In this document: in pieces, positions 31,196-40,675 of the stretch | How the letters are laid out: every line of letters starts with the position of its first letter | Numbering within the stretch: the first letter of the stretch is position 1 | From: SAR116 cluster bacterium AG-355-O21 | GTDB taxonomy: Bacteria; Pseudomonadota; Alphaproteobacteria; Thalassobaculales; Thalassobaculaceae | NCBI GenBank assembly: GCA_003280605.1 | Contig: QCEM01000002.1 | Coordinates: 81,292-145,291, forward strand | Direction of reading: 5' to 3' | Length of the DNA stretch: 64,000 bases | The notes under the pieces: generated by a model | The model's database searches: none | What the model was told of the DNA's origin: nothing | What the model saw: the letters and a program-made list of their open reading frames with translations, nothing else | Position numbers and translations under genes: made by a program

Positions 31196-32233
31196 TTAAC
31201 TGCTGTTTTCGGGGGCCAAATATCGAAACCACGTCTCTGTTTGTGGGGCAATATTTTCAGGTGTCCACAGTGGCGCCTCAGACCAATAGTCAATATTTTC
31301 GACGATCTTAGCGACCCCTTCAGGAAAGCTGATTGACGGCGACCAGCCCAGTTGAGTTTCAATTTTTGTGATATCGGCCCAAGTACTATCAGGTTCACCT
31401 GGCCGTTTTGGGATATGCACTTTATCGCCGCCAAGAAGCTCGACCAACTGGTTTACCGACTGCGGATTGCCGGCACCAACATTAAAGGCTTGTCCTGAAA
31501 TCTCGGTATCGGCTGCTGCCCAGAATGCCCTAGCGACATCGGTCACATAGATAAAGTCGCGGCTCTGGTTACCGTCGCCAACAACGGTGAACGGTTTACC
31601 GGCAAGCTTTTGTTTCAAGAAAACCCCAAACACGGCACCGTAAGCGCCGGTGGTGCGTGAGCGGGTACCATAGGCATTGAAAATACGAATCGAATTCGCT
31701 GGCAAGCCATAGAGTTGATGCCAATGGAAGGTTGCTTGCTCGCCCATGTTCTTGGAGAGCGCATAGGGATATTGCGGATCGATGCGGTGATCTTCTGTGG
31801 TTGGGGTTGCCGCCAACCCGTAGCAGGTTGATGATGCGGCATAGACGAATTTTCGAGCGCCCTTGCCGCCGTGTGCCGCCCGTGCCCCCTCCAGCGCCGC
31901 GACCGTGCCCATTACATTCGCTCGCATATAGTCAACAGGATGGTCAATCGAGGGGACGATATCGCCAATTCCGGCGAAGTGAAAAACATAGTCGGCATCG
32001 GCAAAAATCGCGTCATCACCGGCAATATCGGTCAGGTCGCGGCGATCTAGGCTGACGGCACCGTCGGCGTGGTGATGGGCAAGATTGGCTTCACGGCCAC
32101 CAACCAGGTTATCAATCACCCGCACGCCGATGCCTTTATCACGCAGCAGATCGACCATATGGCTGCCGATGAAACCGGCACCGCCGGTAACCACGGCAAC
32201 TTGTGGCTGTGACCAGGCAACCATCGGCTTCAA
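31196..32233 (-). CDS. NAD-dependent epimerase/dehydratase (extended SDR)
   Basis: VVTGGAGFIGSHMVDLLRDKGIGVRVIDNL; YxxxK motif YALSK; FNAYGTRSR. Confidence 0.88.
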   Translation of the reverse strand: MKPMVAWSQPQVAVVTGGAGFIGSHMVDLLRDKGIGVRVIDNLVGGREANLAHHHADGAVSLDRRDLTDIAGDDAIFADADYVFHFAGIGDIVPSIDHPVDYMRANVMGTVAALEGARAAHGGKGARKFVYAASSTCYGLAATPTTEDHRIDPQYPYALSKNMGEQATFHWHQLYGLPANSIRIFNAYGTRSRTTGAYGAVFGVFLKQKLAGKPFTVVGDGNQSRDFIYVTDVARAFWAAADTEISGQAFNVGAGNPQSVNQLVELLGGDKVHIPKRPGEPDSTWADITKIETQLGWSPSISFPEGVAKIVENIDYWSEAPLWTPENIAPQTETWFRYLAPENSS

Positions 32234-33249
32234 TTGGCCCCGAGATTTTGCATGCGGGTGACGTTGACATAGCGGTCATCATCGAAGCTGTTTGGCACTT
32301 TGCCGTCCTTGAAAGCTTGGCAAAGATCACGGACAGCATCCTCAACCGAGCGCTTCGGCTCAAACCCTATATGATCACGAATTTTATCGGCATTAACATG
32401 ATATGAGCGATTATCATCCGATGGTGTGGTGACAATTTCAATCGGTGCCTTATCGGGCATTTCAGCTTCAACAACGGATTTCACAATCTGCGCGATGTCC
32501 TTCACCTTCAGATTGCGATAACCGGCATTGAAGGTTTCGCCGGCAATCTTGCCGTCCTCTAAGGACAGCAGCAGTTGATAAAGGTCGACCATATCGTCCA
32601 CATGCAGGTTTGGCCGCATTTGTTCGCCGCCGAAAACCGTGATCTTGCCTTTGTTGACAGCATGATTGGTGAGGATATTAACGGTTAGATCCAGGCGAAG
32701 GCGCGGGGCATAGCCACAAACAGTTGATGGTCGGATCGTGACACAGACAAAATCATCGCTTTGGTGCTTAAACAGCCGTGGCTCGCACATGCCTTTGTAC
32801 TTGTTATACAGAGTCAAGGGGATCAGCGGATGATCTTCGCGCACTTCCGGGGCGCCGGATACGCCATAGACCGAGCTGGTCGAAGCATAAATAAAGCGCC
32901 GCACGCCGGCTGCTTTTGCGGCCACAACCATCGGCTCAAAGCAGTCTAAGTTGATCGAGGTTGAGAGTGATTCATCAAGTGCAAAACTCGGGTCATTGGA
33001 GATACATGCGAGATGAATAACGGCGTCAACATCAGCGCAGGCCTTGGCGAAATCATCGGTATCGCGAATATCCGCTTTTACCAGGCTCAGATTGGGGTCT
33101 TGTTTCGGCAAAAAATCATCGCCGAAGAAAAAGCGATCATAAACGACCACCTGATGGCCGGCACCGAGCAGCCGTGGAACCAAGGCGCTGCCGACATAGC
33201 CCGCACCACCTGTAATCAAGACTTTTTTAAATCGCATAACTGGGTCCAC
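32230..33249 (-). CDS. NAD-dependent epimerase/dehydratase (extended SDR)
   Basis: VLITGGAGYVGSALVPRLLGAGHQVVVYDRFFFG; YNKYK motif. Confidence 0.88.
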   Translation of the reverse strand: MDPVMRFKKVLITGGAGYVGSALVPRLLGAGHQVVVYDRFFFGDDFLPKQDPNLSLVKADIRDTDDFAKACADVDAVIHLACISNDPSFALDESLSTSINLDCFEPMVVAAKAAGVRRFIYASTSSVYGVSGAPEVREDHPLIPLTLYNKYKGMCEPRLFKHQSDDFVCVTIRPSTVCGYAPRLRLDLTVNILTNHAVNKGKITVFGGEQMRPNLHVDDMVDLYQLLLSLEDGKIAGETFNAGYRNLKVKDIAQIVKSVVEAEMPDKAPIEIVTTPSDDNRSYHVNADKIRDHIGFEPKRSVEDAVRDLCQAFKDGKVPNSFDDDRYVNVTRMQNLGAN

Positions 33250-33380
33250 TATAAAAATTCGTGCCGCCTTAACTGCATTTTTGAATGCCGGAATCTGCGG
33301 ATTATTGCAAGGTATTTGGACTTATGTGTTAGCTTCACCCTTGGCGACCTATCGACCAATAACGAAAGAATGAGCTGTAA

Positions 33381-34304
33381 ATGCGACGCGTAATTTTTGG
33401 TATGATCAACAATCAATCCCGGCCTGTCGGCGGCATTAAAGTCATTTTCCAGGCGGCAGGTGGGCTTCGCCGGGCCGGCATTGAGGCGTGCATCTTCTCG
33501 GAAAAAGAAATGCCAAATTGGCTGGCCGGCAACCCGCTGGCGGCGGACGCCGACATTCTGGACGCCAGCAAGATGCAAAGCATTTTTTCAACGGACCTTT
33601 ATGTGGCCACGGATAGTTTCAATAAGGGCCGGGGCGACACTATTTTAGGGCGTGGAAACCGCGCCATCATCTTTTTTCAAAATCACAGTGTGTTGCATAC
33701 CAACAAAGCCATTAACTGGGCCGACTTTCGGAACACGCCAAGCATCGCGGTTTCGCATTTTACGGCTGCACAACTGACCAAGGTCGGTTTTAAAGATGTC
33801 ACCGTGATTTCGCCGGGGATTGATCGGGAATTATTCAAACCGGCGGCACGAAAAGCGCATCAGATTTGTTTCATGCCCCGGAAATGGCCGGAAATGACGG
33901 CGGTATTGCAGCAGCGCTTCGGCCAACAGGCAAAGCTTCGAGAGATTGATGGCCAGACAGAAGCGGAGGTTGCCGAGATTTTGTCGACATCGACGATTTT
34001 TGTCAGTCTTGGCCGCAATGAAGGCCTTGGTTTGCCGCCGCTAGAGGCGATGTCGGCAGGCTGTTTGGTATGTGGTTTCGCAGGTCAAGGAACCCTTGAT
34101 TACGCCCGTCCGGAAAATGGCTTTTGGACTTGGGAAGGTGATATTGAGGGCTGCCTAGAGGCCATCGATAAAGCGTTGAAAACAGTCACCGAAGATCAGG
34201 AGACCTATCAAAAAAAACTCACTGCCGGGCTGCAAACCGCCGCAAATTACTCACTTGAGGGGTTTATTGAGAATATCACCGGCTATATGCAAAGCCGGCT
34301 TTAG
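33381..34304 (+). CDS. Glycosyltransferase, GT4/GT-B-like
   Basis: VISPGIDRELFKP, STSTIFVSLGRNEGLGLPPLEAMSAGCLVCGF. Confidence 0.75.
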   Translation: MRRVIFGMINNQSRPVGGIKVIFQAAGGLRRAGIEACIFSEKEMPNWLAGNPLAADADILDASKMQSIFSTDLYVATDSFNKGRGDTILGRGNRAIIFFQNHSVLHTNKAINWADFRNTPSIAVSHFTAAQLTKVGFKDVTVISPGIDRELFKPAARKAHQICFMPRKWPEMTAVLQQRFGQQAKLREIDGQTEAEVAEILSTSTIFVSLGRNEGLGLPPLEAMSAGCLVCGFAGQGTLDYARPENGFWTWEGDIEGCLEAIDKALKTVTEDQETYQKKLTAGLQTAANYSLEGFIENITGYMQSRL

Positions 34305-34316
34305 CCGGCCCGCGGC

Positions 34317-35318
34317 TCACATCACCCCGGCTTGCAACAAATCATGGACATGAATGAAGCCAACAGGCTGGTCGTCTTCAACCACAAAAATTCCGGTGAT
34401 GCGGTTTCTGTTCATAAACCCAAGTGCTTCGGCCGCTAAGGCATTTGCCGTGATGGTTTTTGGGGCGGCGGTCATAATCTCGGCGGCCGGCCGGCTAAGA
34501 AGGTCTGGCGCCATATGCCGACGCAAGTCACCGTCGGTAATGATCCCGGTTAAGCTGCCGTCAGCGTCCATCACCCCGCAGCAGCCAAAGCGGCCGGTCG
34601 GGATGCTGACCACCACTTCAGACATCAATGTGCTTGGCGCAACGATCGGCACCGCTGTCAGCGGATGCATAATCTCGCTGACGTGAACAAAGCGCCGACC
34701 AAGCTTGCCGCCAGGGTGAAAGACGCCAAAATCTGTTTCAGTAAAGCCGGCGCGAAGCAGCAACGCCATCGCCAAAGCATCGCCTAAGGCTAAGGTGGCG
34801 GTGGTTGACGTGGTGGGGGCGAGGCCAATTGGGCAGGCTTCATGGTGGGGTGGTAAAAACAGCACCAAGTCACCGCGATCACCAAGGGTGCTGTCGCGTT
34901 TGCTGGTCAGGCCAATCAGCGGGATTGCAAAGCGTTTGGCGTAATCAATGATTTCGGTCAGCTCGGCGGTTTCACCGGAATTTGAAATCGCAATGACGGC
35001 GTCATGCGTTGAAATCATCCCCAGATCGCCATGTGCTGCCTCGCCGGGATGAACATAGCTGGCGAGGGTGCCTGTGGATGCCATGGTGGCGGCAATTTTT
35101 CGAGCGATATAACCGCTTTTACCCATCCCGGTGAGGATCACACGGCCTGTCACCGCGCTTAGGCAGTCGATGATCTGGACAAACACCTCAGTCTGATCGG
35201 ACAGCAGTGACGCTTTAAGGTCAGTGATGGCTTGGGCAGCCGAATCAAGGACATCGCTGGCGGCCAATAAGTCTTTGGCCACAGACAAATCACCATGCTC
35301 GCTTTGTGTCATATCCAC
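34317..35318 (-). CDS. KpsF/GutQ-family sugar-phosphate isomerase (SIS + tandem CBS; arabinose-5-phosphate isomerase-like)
   Basis: VILTGMGKSGYIARKIAATMASTGTLASYVHPGEAAHGDLGMI; GKLGRRFVHVSEIMH; C-terminal CBS pair. Confidence 0.92.
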   Translation of the reverse strand: MDMTQSEHGDLSVAKDLLAASDVLDSAAQAITDLKASLLSDQTEVFVQIIDCLSAVTGRVILTGMGKSGYIARKIAATMASTGTLASYVHPGEAAHGDLGMISTHDAVIAISNSGETAELTEIIDYAKRFAIPLIGLTSKRDSTLGDRGDLVLFLPPHHEACPIGLAPTTSTTATLALGDALAMALLLRAGFTETDFGVFHPGGKLGRRFVHVSEIMHPLTAVPIVAPSTLMSEVVVSIPTGRFGCCGVMDADGSLTGIITDGDLRRHMAPDLLSRPAAEIMTAAPKTITANALAAEALGFMNRNRITGIFVVEDDQPVGFIHVHDLLQAGVM

Positions 35319-35743
35319 TCCGTGGTCAGGTTTGGTTCGACCTTTTGGGCGTGTTGCCGCATTTTGTTGAGGGCGCGTTCGACGCGTCGTGAGTACCTGT
35401 CCAATTGTACCGACTCATGGGAATTGATACTGGCCAGCAAGTCTTGCATATCATCGTCAAAGCGCGGGTAAACTCGGGCGCGGGCGGTCTCATGGCCGCG
35501 ATCGTCCGGATCGGTATCAATCAAATAGATCCGAAACAGTACATTTCGTTGCGCCAAATACGCCAGCACGGCCATCCATAATTCCGGTAAATCACAAAAA
35601 AAGCTGGGGTAAACAATCGCCGCATCATTATCAGGGCCAACCAGCACGCGCATGGCATTTGGGTCAAGGCCGACAATCGGCAGGGCCTCCACCAAAATAT
35701 TTTCCGGTGCTTCGATGAGCCATTTTGTCTCCGTTTGCGTCAT
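35309..35743 (-). CDS. Hypothetical protein in carbohydrate cluster
   Basis: 144-aa ORF overlapping the downstream isomerase start by 10 bp; no recognised domain. Confidence 0.6.
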   Translation of the reverse strand: MTQTETKWLIEAPENILVEALPIVGLDPNAMRVLVGPDNDAAIVYPSFFCDLPELWMAVLAYLAQRNVLFRIYLIDTDPDDRGHETARARVYPRFDDDMQDLLASINSHESVQLDRYSRRVERALNKMRQHAQKVEPNLTTEWI

Positions 35744-35781
35744 TGACAGCTCACCATCGTGTCCCTGGCGTCACGGCGGGT

Positions 35782-36447
35782 TTATTCAAAATAAATAAAT
35801 TCCTGATCGCCATCATAACCACATTGTTGGTAAATCCAATCCCAGCCATCGGGCGCAAAGAAACTCTCGCAGGTGAGTTGCCAATACAGCAAATTCGCCT
35901 TCTCACGCTCGTTTCGGTAACTTTCGACCATGATATATTTGTTCTTGCGGCCAACACGTTGGATTTCGCGGACCGCGCTGAACAACTCATTAATGGCCAG
36001 GTTATGAAGCGTTGCCAGTGAAAACACAAAGTCAAAATGATTGTCTTCAAAGGGTAAGCTGCGGGCGTGGCCATGGTGTAGAAAAGGCCGAACTTCGGCT
36101 TTCGCGTCATTCAGGCCGTATTCTGAAATATCCAGACCGGCAACCTCAATTCCCGGCACTGCCCGAGTGAATTCATACAGCAAATAGGCCTTACCGCAGC
36201 CAACGTCTAAAATCCGATCACCGGCCTTTAGGCCGTAATGGGCGGCCATGGCTTCGGCAACCGCAAGCCAACGTCCGTCATAGCTGTAACCGCCATAGCC
36301 ATGCTCGCGGGCGCCGTCCCAATAATCTTGCCCCCATTGCTTGGCGATGGTTGCGCATGCTGCCTTGTCATGGGCGGTGACGCGGCCAATGTAATCGCGC
36401 TGTGTGCGATTGTGTAACGGCGAGACAAATTCAACCAGGGCCATCAC
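35782..36447 (-). CDS. Class I SAM-dependent methyltransferase
   Basis: DRILDVGCGKAYLLYEFTRAVPGIEVAGLDISEYGLNDAK; LPFEDNHFDFVFSLATLHNL. Confidence 0.85.
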   Translation of the reverse strand: MMALVEFVSPLHNRTQRDYIGRVTAHDKAACATIAKQWGQDYWDGAREHGYGGYSYDGRWLAVAEAMAAHYGLKAGDRILDVGCGKAYLLYEFTRAVPGIEVAGLDISEYGLNDAKAEVRPFLHHGHARSLPFEDNHFDFVFSLATLHNLAINELFSAVREIQRVGRKNKYIMVESYRNEREKANLLYWQLTCESFFAPDGWDWIYQQCGYDGDQEFIYFE

Positions 36448-36868
36448 GATGCTTTCTTTGAAGGGCGGCGGGTAAATGATTGTTTAACGTCAGCGTATGA
36501 ACGCTCAAAATATCTTCCCAGCGCTCAACGTCCTGCCCGCAGCTTAATGATAGGTCTTCGACCGCTGCATGCAGTGAGGCGCCGGCGGCCAAAATTCGTG
36601 TGTAAATGTCGCGCCGCCGCTGCCGGCGGCTGGGCAGCATAAACATGGAATACATCACGATGCCGTCATGGCTGGCAATTTCATCGAGCAGTTTATCCAG
36701 CATCATGTAGCAATGCGGCATGGCGTATTCGCTGGCGGATAATTTGAACGCCAGGGTCCGTTTCCGGCAATAATCGCGGATGACCAGATTCTGGATATGC
36801 TGGGGCGCGCGTCCGGTAATCATCGGGCGGGCACCATTATAGCCAATATAGCCTTTGGCGTTGCTCAC
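36431..36868 (-). CDS. Sporadic carbohydrate cluster protein, LIC12192-like (TIGR04323-type), recognised from memory
   Basis: KGYIGYNGARPMITGRAPQHIQNLVIRDYCRKRTLAFKLSASEYAMPHCYMMLDKLLDEIASHDGIVMYSMFMLP; GTG start at 36868 preceded by GAGG, chosen over ATG 36901. Confidence 0.65.
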   Translation of the reverse strand: MSNAKGYIGYNGARPMITGRAPQHIQNLVIRDYCRKRTLAFKLSASEYAMPHCYMMLDKLLDEIASHDGIVMYSMFMLPSRRQRRRDIYTRILAAGASLHAAVEDLSLSCGQDVERWEDILSVHTLTLNNHLPAALQRKHRDGPG

Positions 36869-36872
36869 CTGT

Positions 36873-37715
36873 TTATTCCTCAAAACGTGTTGGCAGCTCA
36901 TGGTCCATGCCGATACGGGTCATCGCCCGCAGGGTGATCGGCTCAAAAAACTCCCCAAGTTTTTTATCCGCATATGGTGACAAGACGCTTTTGAAGCGGC
37001 AGTTCATGGTCCAGCGTGTTTCGCTCTCGGTGTTGACACGGTTGCCATGCATAAGGTTCTGATTAAACAACAAGACATGGCCATAGGGGATATCAAGAAA
37101 GGTCAATTGACCGGCAATGTCGCGGTATAGATCTTCCGCCGATTGATCACCGAAGGCCTTAAACCGGGCCTGCATCTCGGCATTGGTCTCAGGCGCGGCA
37201 ATGAACATGCTTTTGGTGGCGAAAACATCAACAAAGGGCACCCATAGCACGGCCTCAAAAGCGGAATCACCGGACCAAACATCGGCATGTACGGGAAGCA
37301 GCGATTTATCGTCATGGGGCATTTGAATGGACAGATTAATGCGGCGTTGCATCGCCAATTCATTGCCGATCAAGGTCTCGATCGTATTGCGGGCAACGGC
37401 GAAATAGGCGGGCCGTAACCATGCTTGCGCGTTGATGTCTTGGATGACCGCAAGACGCAGGTCATTGAGTGCCTCGCCGCTGACCTTTTCATGCAGCCGA
37501 TTCAAAAAGTCGCCGCTATCCGACGGCACCGATTCGCCCAGATATCGTGCCGTGGTTGCGGCCAAATGATCGCGGATACGGTCCAGCGCAAGACGGTCGG
37601 CGGCAGGTTGAATGACATAGCCTTGTTTTAAAAATTGCGCTGTCATTGCAACTTCGGCGGGATCCAAAAACCCGGCAGATGTCGCCGCTATATCAGGCGC
37701 TCGCGAAGGGGCCAT
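36873..37715 (-). CDS. Putative 2OG-Fe(II)/phytanoyl-type oxygenase (sporadic carbohydrate cluster 2OG-Fe oxygenase-like)
   Basis: LLPVHADVWSGDSAFEAVLWVPFVD (HxD), GHVLLFNQNLMHGNRVNTESETRWTMNCRF (distal H and R). Confidence 0.72.
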   Translation of the reverse strand: MAPSRAPDIAATSAGFLDPAEVAMTAQFLKQGYVIQPAADRLALDRIRDHLAATTARYLGESVPSDSGDFLNRLHEKVSGEALNDLRLAVIQDINAQAWLRPAYFAVARNTIETLIGNELAMQRRINLSIQMPHDDKSLLPVHADVWSGDSAFEAVLWVPFVDVFATKSMFIAAPETNAEMQARFKAFGDQSAEDLYRDIAGQLTFLDIPYGHVLLFNQNLMHGNRVNTESETRWTMNCRFKSVLSPYADKKLGEFFEPITLRAMTRIGMDHELPTRFEE

Positions 37716-37731
37716 GAAGCTCTCCAGCTTA

Positions 37732-38670
37732 TCAATTCAGGCCGAGGGTTTGTTCCACCATCTCGACGATATGTGGGGCCTGAATGCCAACGTCATGCAT
37801 CAAATCGTCCTGGCCACCATACGCCTTTGCGAAGATATCGGGAATGCCAAGTTTACGGATTTTTGGCAACCGTCCCTCTAAACGATCGATTAAACAATCG
37901 CTGACGGCGCTCCCCAGACCGCCAATCAAGGAGTGTTCTTCCACGGTCACTAAAAGCTGGGCTTCCGCAGCCAGATCCGTCAGCATGTCTTGATCGAGCG
38001 GTTTGACCGTCGGCAAATGTAAAACACGCACCGCCAGGCCGCGGGCGGCCAAAGCCTCGGCTGCGGCAAGGCAGCGGGTGGTGGTCACACCGGTCGAGAC
38101 CAGTAAGACGCTGTCACTGCCAGCGGCATCTCGCAACAGCACGCCTTTGCCGATCTCAAAGCCCGTTTGCCCAGCGGTGACAATGGGATCGCCACCTTTC
38201 GCCATGCGGATATAAATTGGGTGCGGCCAATCCAGCGAGGCGTTCATGAAGCGTGTCATCTCATCGGCATCGGCAGGACAAACCACGGCCATATTCGGCA
38301 GTGCCCGCATAATCGCAATATCTTCGGTGGCCTGATGGGTCGGCCCGAGCGGGGCGTAAACATAACCGCCGCCATTGGCAATCAATCGGACCGGCAAATC
38401 ATGCATACATAGATCAACGGCGACTTGCTCATAGCAGCGCCGTGTGATGAAGGTTGCGATGGTATTGACGTAAGGAATGTAGCCATCCATGGCCAAGCCG
38501 GCAGCCATGCCGATGGTATGCGCTTCGGCGATTCCTTCCATGAAATAGCGGTCAGGAAACTGTGTTTGCATGTCGCTGAGCAAACCAGGGCTGAGATCGG
38601 AGCCGATGAAGACCACCCGGTCATCACGTTGGGCCAGTTCATAGACCATGTTCAAGCAGGTGCGGCGCAT
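37732..38670 (-). CDS. Transketolase C-terminal (pyrimidine-binding/C) subunit
   Basis: RVVFIGSDLSPG...DRYFMEGIAEAHTIGMAAGLAMDGYIPYVNTIATFITRRCYEQV; LVTVEEHSLIGGLGSAV. Confidence 0.9.
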   Translation of the reverse strand: MRRTCLNMVYELAQRDDRVVFIGSDLSPGLLSDMQTQFPDRYFMEGIAEAHTIGMAAGLAMDGYIPYVNTIATFITRRCYEQVAVDLCMHDLPVRLIANGGGYVYAPLGPTHQATEDIAIMRALPNMAVVCPADADEMTRFMNASLDWPHPIYIRMAKGGDPIVTAGQTGFEIGKGVLLRDAAGSDSVLLVSTGVTTTRCLAAAEALAARGLAVRVLHLPTVKPLDQDMLTDLAAEAQLLVTVEEHSLIGGLGSAVSDCLIDRLEGRLPKIRKLGIPDIFAKAYGGQDDLMHDVGIQAPHIVEMVEQTLGLN

Positions 38671-39521
38671 TAGTTGTCTTCCAAAGCAGCATATAGATCG
38701 GCATGCACGTCAACGGGCAGTTTTGACTTGTGGTGCCAGGAAGGATCATGTTCGGCGAATGGGATGCCTTTGCCTTTGACGGTGTGACAAATCACGGCGG
38801 TTGGCTTACCGTCGGCGCTTGGTGCTGCGCTGAAAACTTGTTCTAAGGCCGTGATGTCATGGCCATCAACTTCCTGTGTCTCAAACCCAAATGCCCGCCA
38901 TTTATCGCCAAGTGGTTCTAAGTCTTGGATGACGGCGGTCGCTCCGGCCGATTGAATTTTGTTATAATCAACAATCGCCACCAGGTTATCTAAGCGATGC
39001 TTTGCGGCATTCATCGCTGCTTCCCAAACGGATCCTTCATTAATCTCACCATCGCCCATGACCACGAAAACCCGTGCTGAACGACCGCGCATCCGCTGCG
39101 CCAGCGCCATGCCCACGCCAAGGGACAAGCCATGGCCTAAGGCCCCGGTTGAGGCTTCGACGCCCGGGATTTTTCCGCGTTCCGGATGGCCGCCAAGAAA
39201 CGAGTGATGGCGGCAAAAGTCAGTTAAGGCGGCAGGATCAAAAAAACCTTTGTCGGCAAGCAGCGCATAAAGCGCTAAACAGCCATGCCCTTTGGACAGC
39301 ACACAGCGATCTCGCTCGGCCCAATCCGGTTCGTCTGCCCGGTAGTTGAGAACCGAGTCATACAGCACCCGAAGGATCTCGATCAACGACATGGTAGAGC
39401 CGATATGACCGCGTTCGCCGCCGATCAAGGCATCGACGGTGAGGCGACGCAAATAGCGTGAGCGGGCATCAAGTGGGGCCGCAGGCAGGCTGCGGGCAAG
39501 GGCAATAGGATCAGCTGTCAT
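38670..39521 (-). CDS. Transketolase N-terminal (TPP-binding) subunit
   Basis: GHIGSTMSLIEILRVLY; LSKGHGCLALYALL; VVMGDGEINEGSVWEAAMNAAKHRLDNLVAIVDYNKIQ. Confidence 0.92.
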   Translation of the reverse strand: MTADPIALARSLPAAPLDARSRYLRRLTVDALIGGERGHIGSTMSLIEILRVLYDSVLNYRADEPDWAERDRCVLSKGHGCLALYALLADKGFFDPAALTDFCRHHSFLGGHPERGKIPGVEASTGALGHGLSLGVGMALAQRMRGRSARVFVVMGDGEINEGSVWEAAMNAAKHRLDNLVAIVDYNKIQSAGATAVIQDLEPLGDKWRAFGFETQEVDGHDITALEQVFSAAPSADGKPTAVICHTVKGKGIPFAEHDPSWHHKSKLPVDVHADLYAALEDN

Positions 39522-39672
39522 GTCGATCTGTTGTTATGGCCGAGCATCGAGTTGCGTTGAAAACAGGTTAGGCGCCAATTTGATATACGCCAACACGCCT
39601 TGAATTGCACCGGTTTTCGGTCGCCGCGACAACCACAACGACAACCGGCAAGGTCATCGCGGTGCTCGGCGC

Positions 39673-40581
39673 TTATGCTTTCAAGGTACGGCCAATCGCT
39701 TCAGCCACAGGCTGCATCGCCTGCATCATTTCGGCGAACTGCTCGAAACTTGAACATTGCAGCGGATCAACGGCAGCATTCTTGGGGTCAGGGTGGACTT
39801 CCAGCATCAATGCGTCGGCCCCGGCACCGATTGATGCGAGCATCATCGAGCGCACCCATGGCTGCCAGAATGTGGCATGGCTCGGATCTGTCATGACCGG
39901 CAAATGGGTCACTTCTTGAGCCGCCGGTACAACTTGTAAATCTAATAGGAAGCGTGAGCTGGAGCGATGTGTGTGGTTGGCGACAACGCCGCGCTCACAC
40001 AGCAAAATGGCAGGCTCCATGCCTAAATTATCATGCTCCAGTGCGATATACTCGGCCGCCATCAGCCAGTCCCGCAGCGATGCCCCATAGCCACGCTTCA
40101 GCATCACCGGCATGCCTTTTTTGCCGACCTCGGTGAGCAGCGGATAGTTTTGCATGTTACGGGTACCGATCTGCAGCATATCGGTATGTTCGGCGACCAG
40201 ATCAATTTTATCGATATGCATGATCTCGGTGACCACCGGCATGCCCACAGCTTCGCCGGCAGACTTGAGCCATTCCAGGCCTTTTTCGCGAGTCTCGAAA
40301 AACTTTTCGCTGCGATACGGAAAGGTCAAAGGCTTAAAGCAGCCGGCCCGCAGGAAATGCGCCCCAGCAGCTTTCATGGCTTTGGCGCAGTCAAGGATCA
40401 AGGCTTCGGTTTCGGCCAGATTGGGACCTGCCATAACCGGAATCAAATCGCCACCAAACTCAATCCCGGCGCAGGTAAATTTGGTATTATGATCAGGTGT
40501 TTTTTTGGCGACGAGCGGGATTTTGCCAGCGATATCATCATCGGTCAGGTCTTTGCCGGGGAATTTATTGTCGATGGTCAT
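39673..40581 (-). CDS. DAHP synthase I-beta / KDO8P synthase superfamily PEP aldolase (3-deoxy-ulosonate phosphate synthase-like)
   Basis: VMAGPNLAETEALI; DMLQIGTRNMQNYPLLTEVGKKGMPVMLKRGYGASLRDWLMAAEYI; HLPVMTDPSHATF; ADALMLEVHPDPKNA. Confidence 0.85.
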   Translation of the reverse strand: MTIDNKFPGKDLTDDDIAGKIPLVAKKTPDHNTKFTCAGIEFGGDLIPVMAGPNLAETEALILDCAKAMKAAGAHFLRAGCFKPLTFPYRSEKFFETREKGLEWLKSAGEAVGMPVVTEIMHIDKIDLVAEHTDMLQIGTRNMQNYPLLTEVGKKGMPVMLKRGYGASLRDWLMAAEYIALEHDNLGMEPAILLCERGVVANHTHRSSSRFLLDLQVVPAAQEVTHLPVMTDPSHATFWQPWVRSMMLASIGAGADALMLEVHPDPKNAAVDPLQCSSFEQFAEMMQAMQPVAEAIGRTLKA

Positions 40582-40675
40582 AATCGGGATCCTTCATGGT
40601 CAAACTGGCGGGGTGAGGCGGTGTTATCAATACAATCTATTTACTGCTTTGCTGAAAGACTGGCAAACCTTCGCT

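Noticed and set aside
39673-40581. Straight annotation as kdsA (KDO-8-P synthase)
   Set aside because: LQIGTRNMQN...LLTEVG and EVHPDP motifs resemble type I-beta DAHP synthase more than KdsA; substrate left open.
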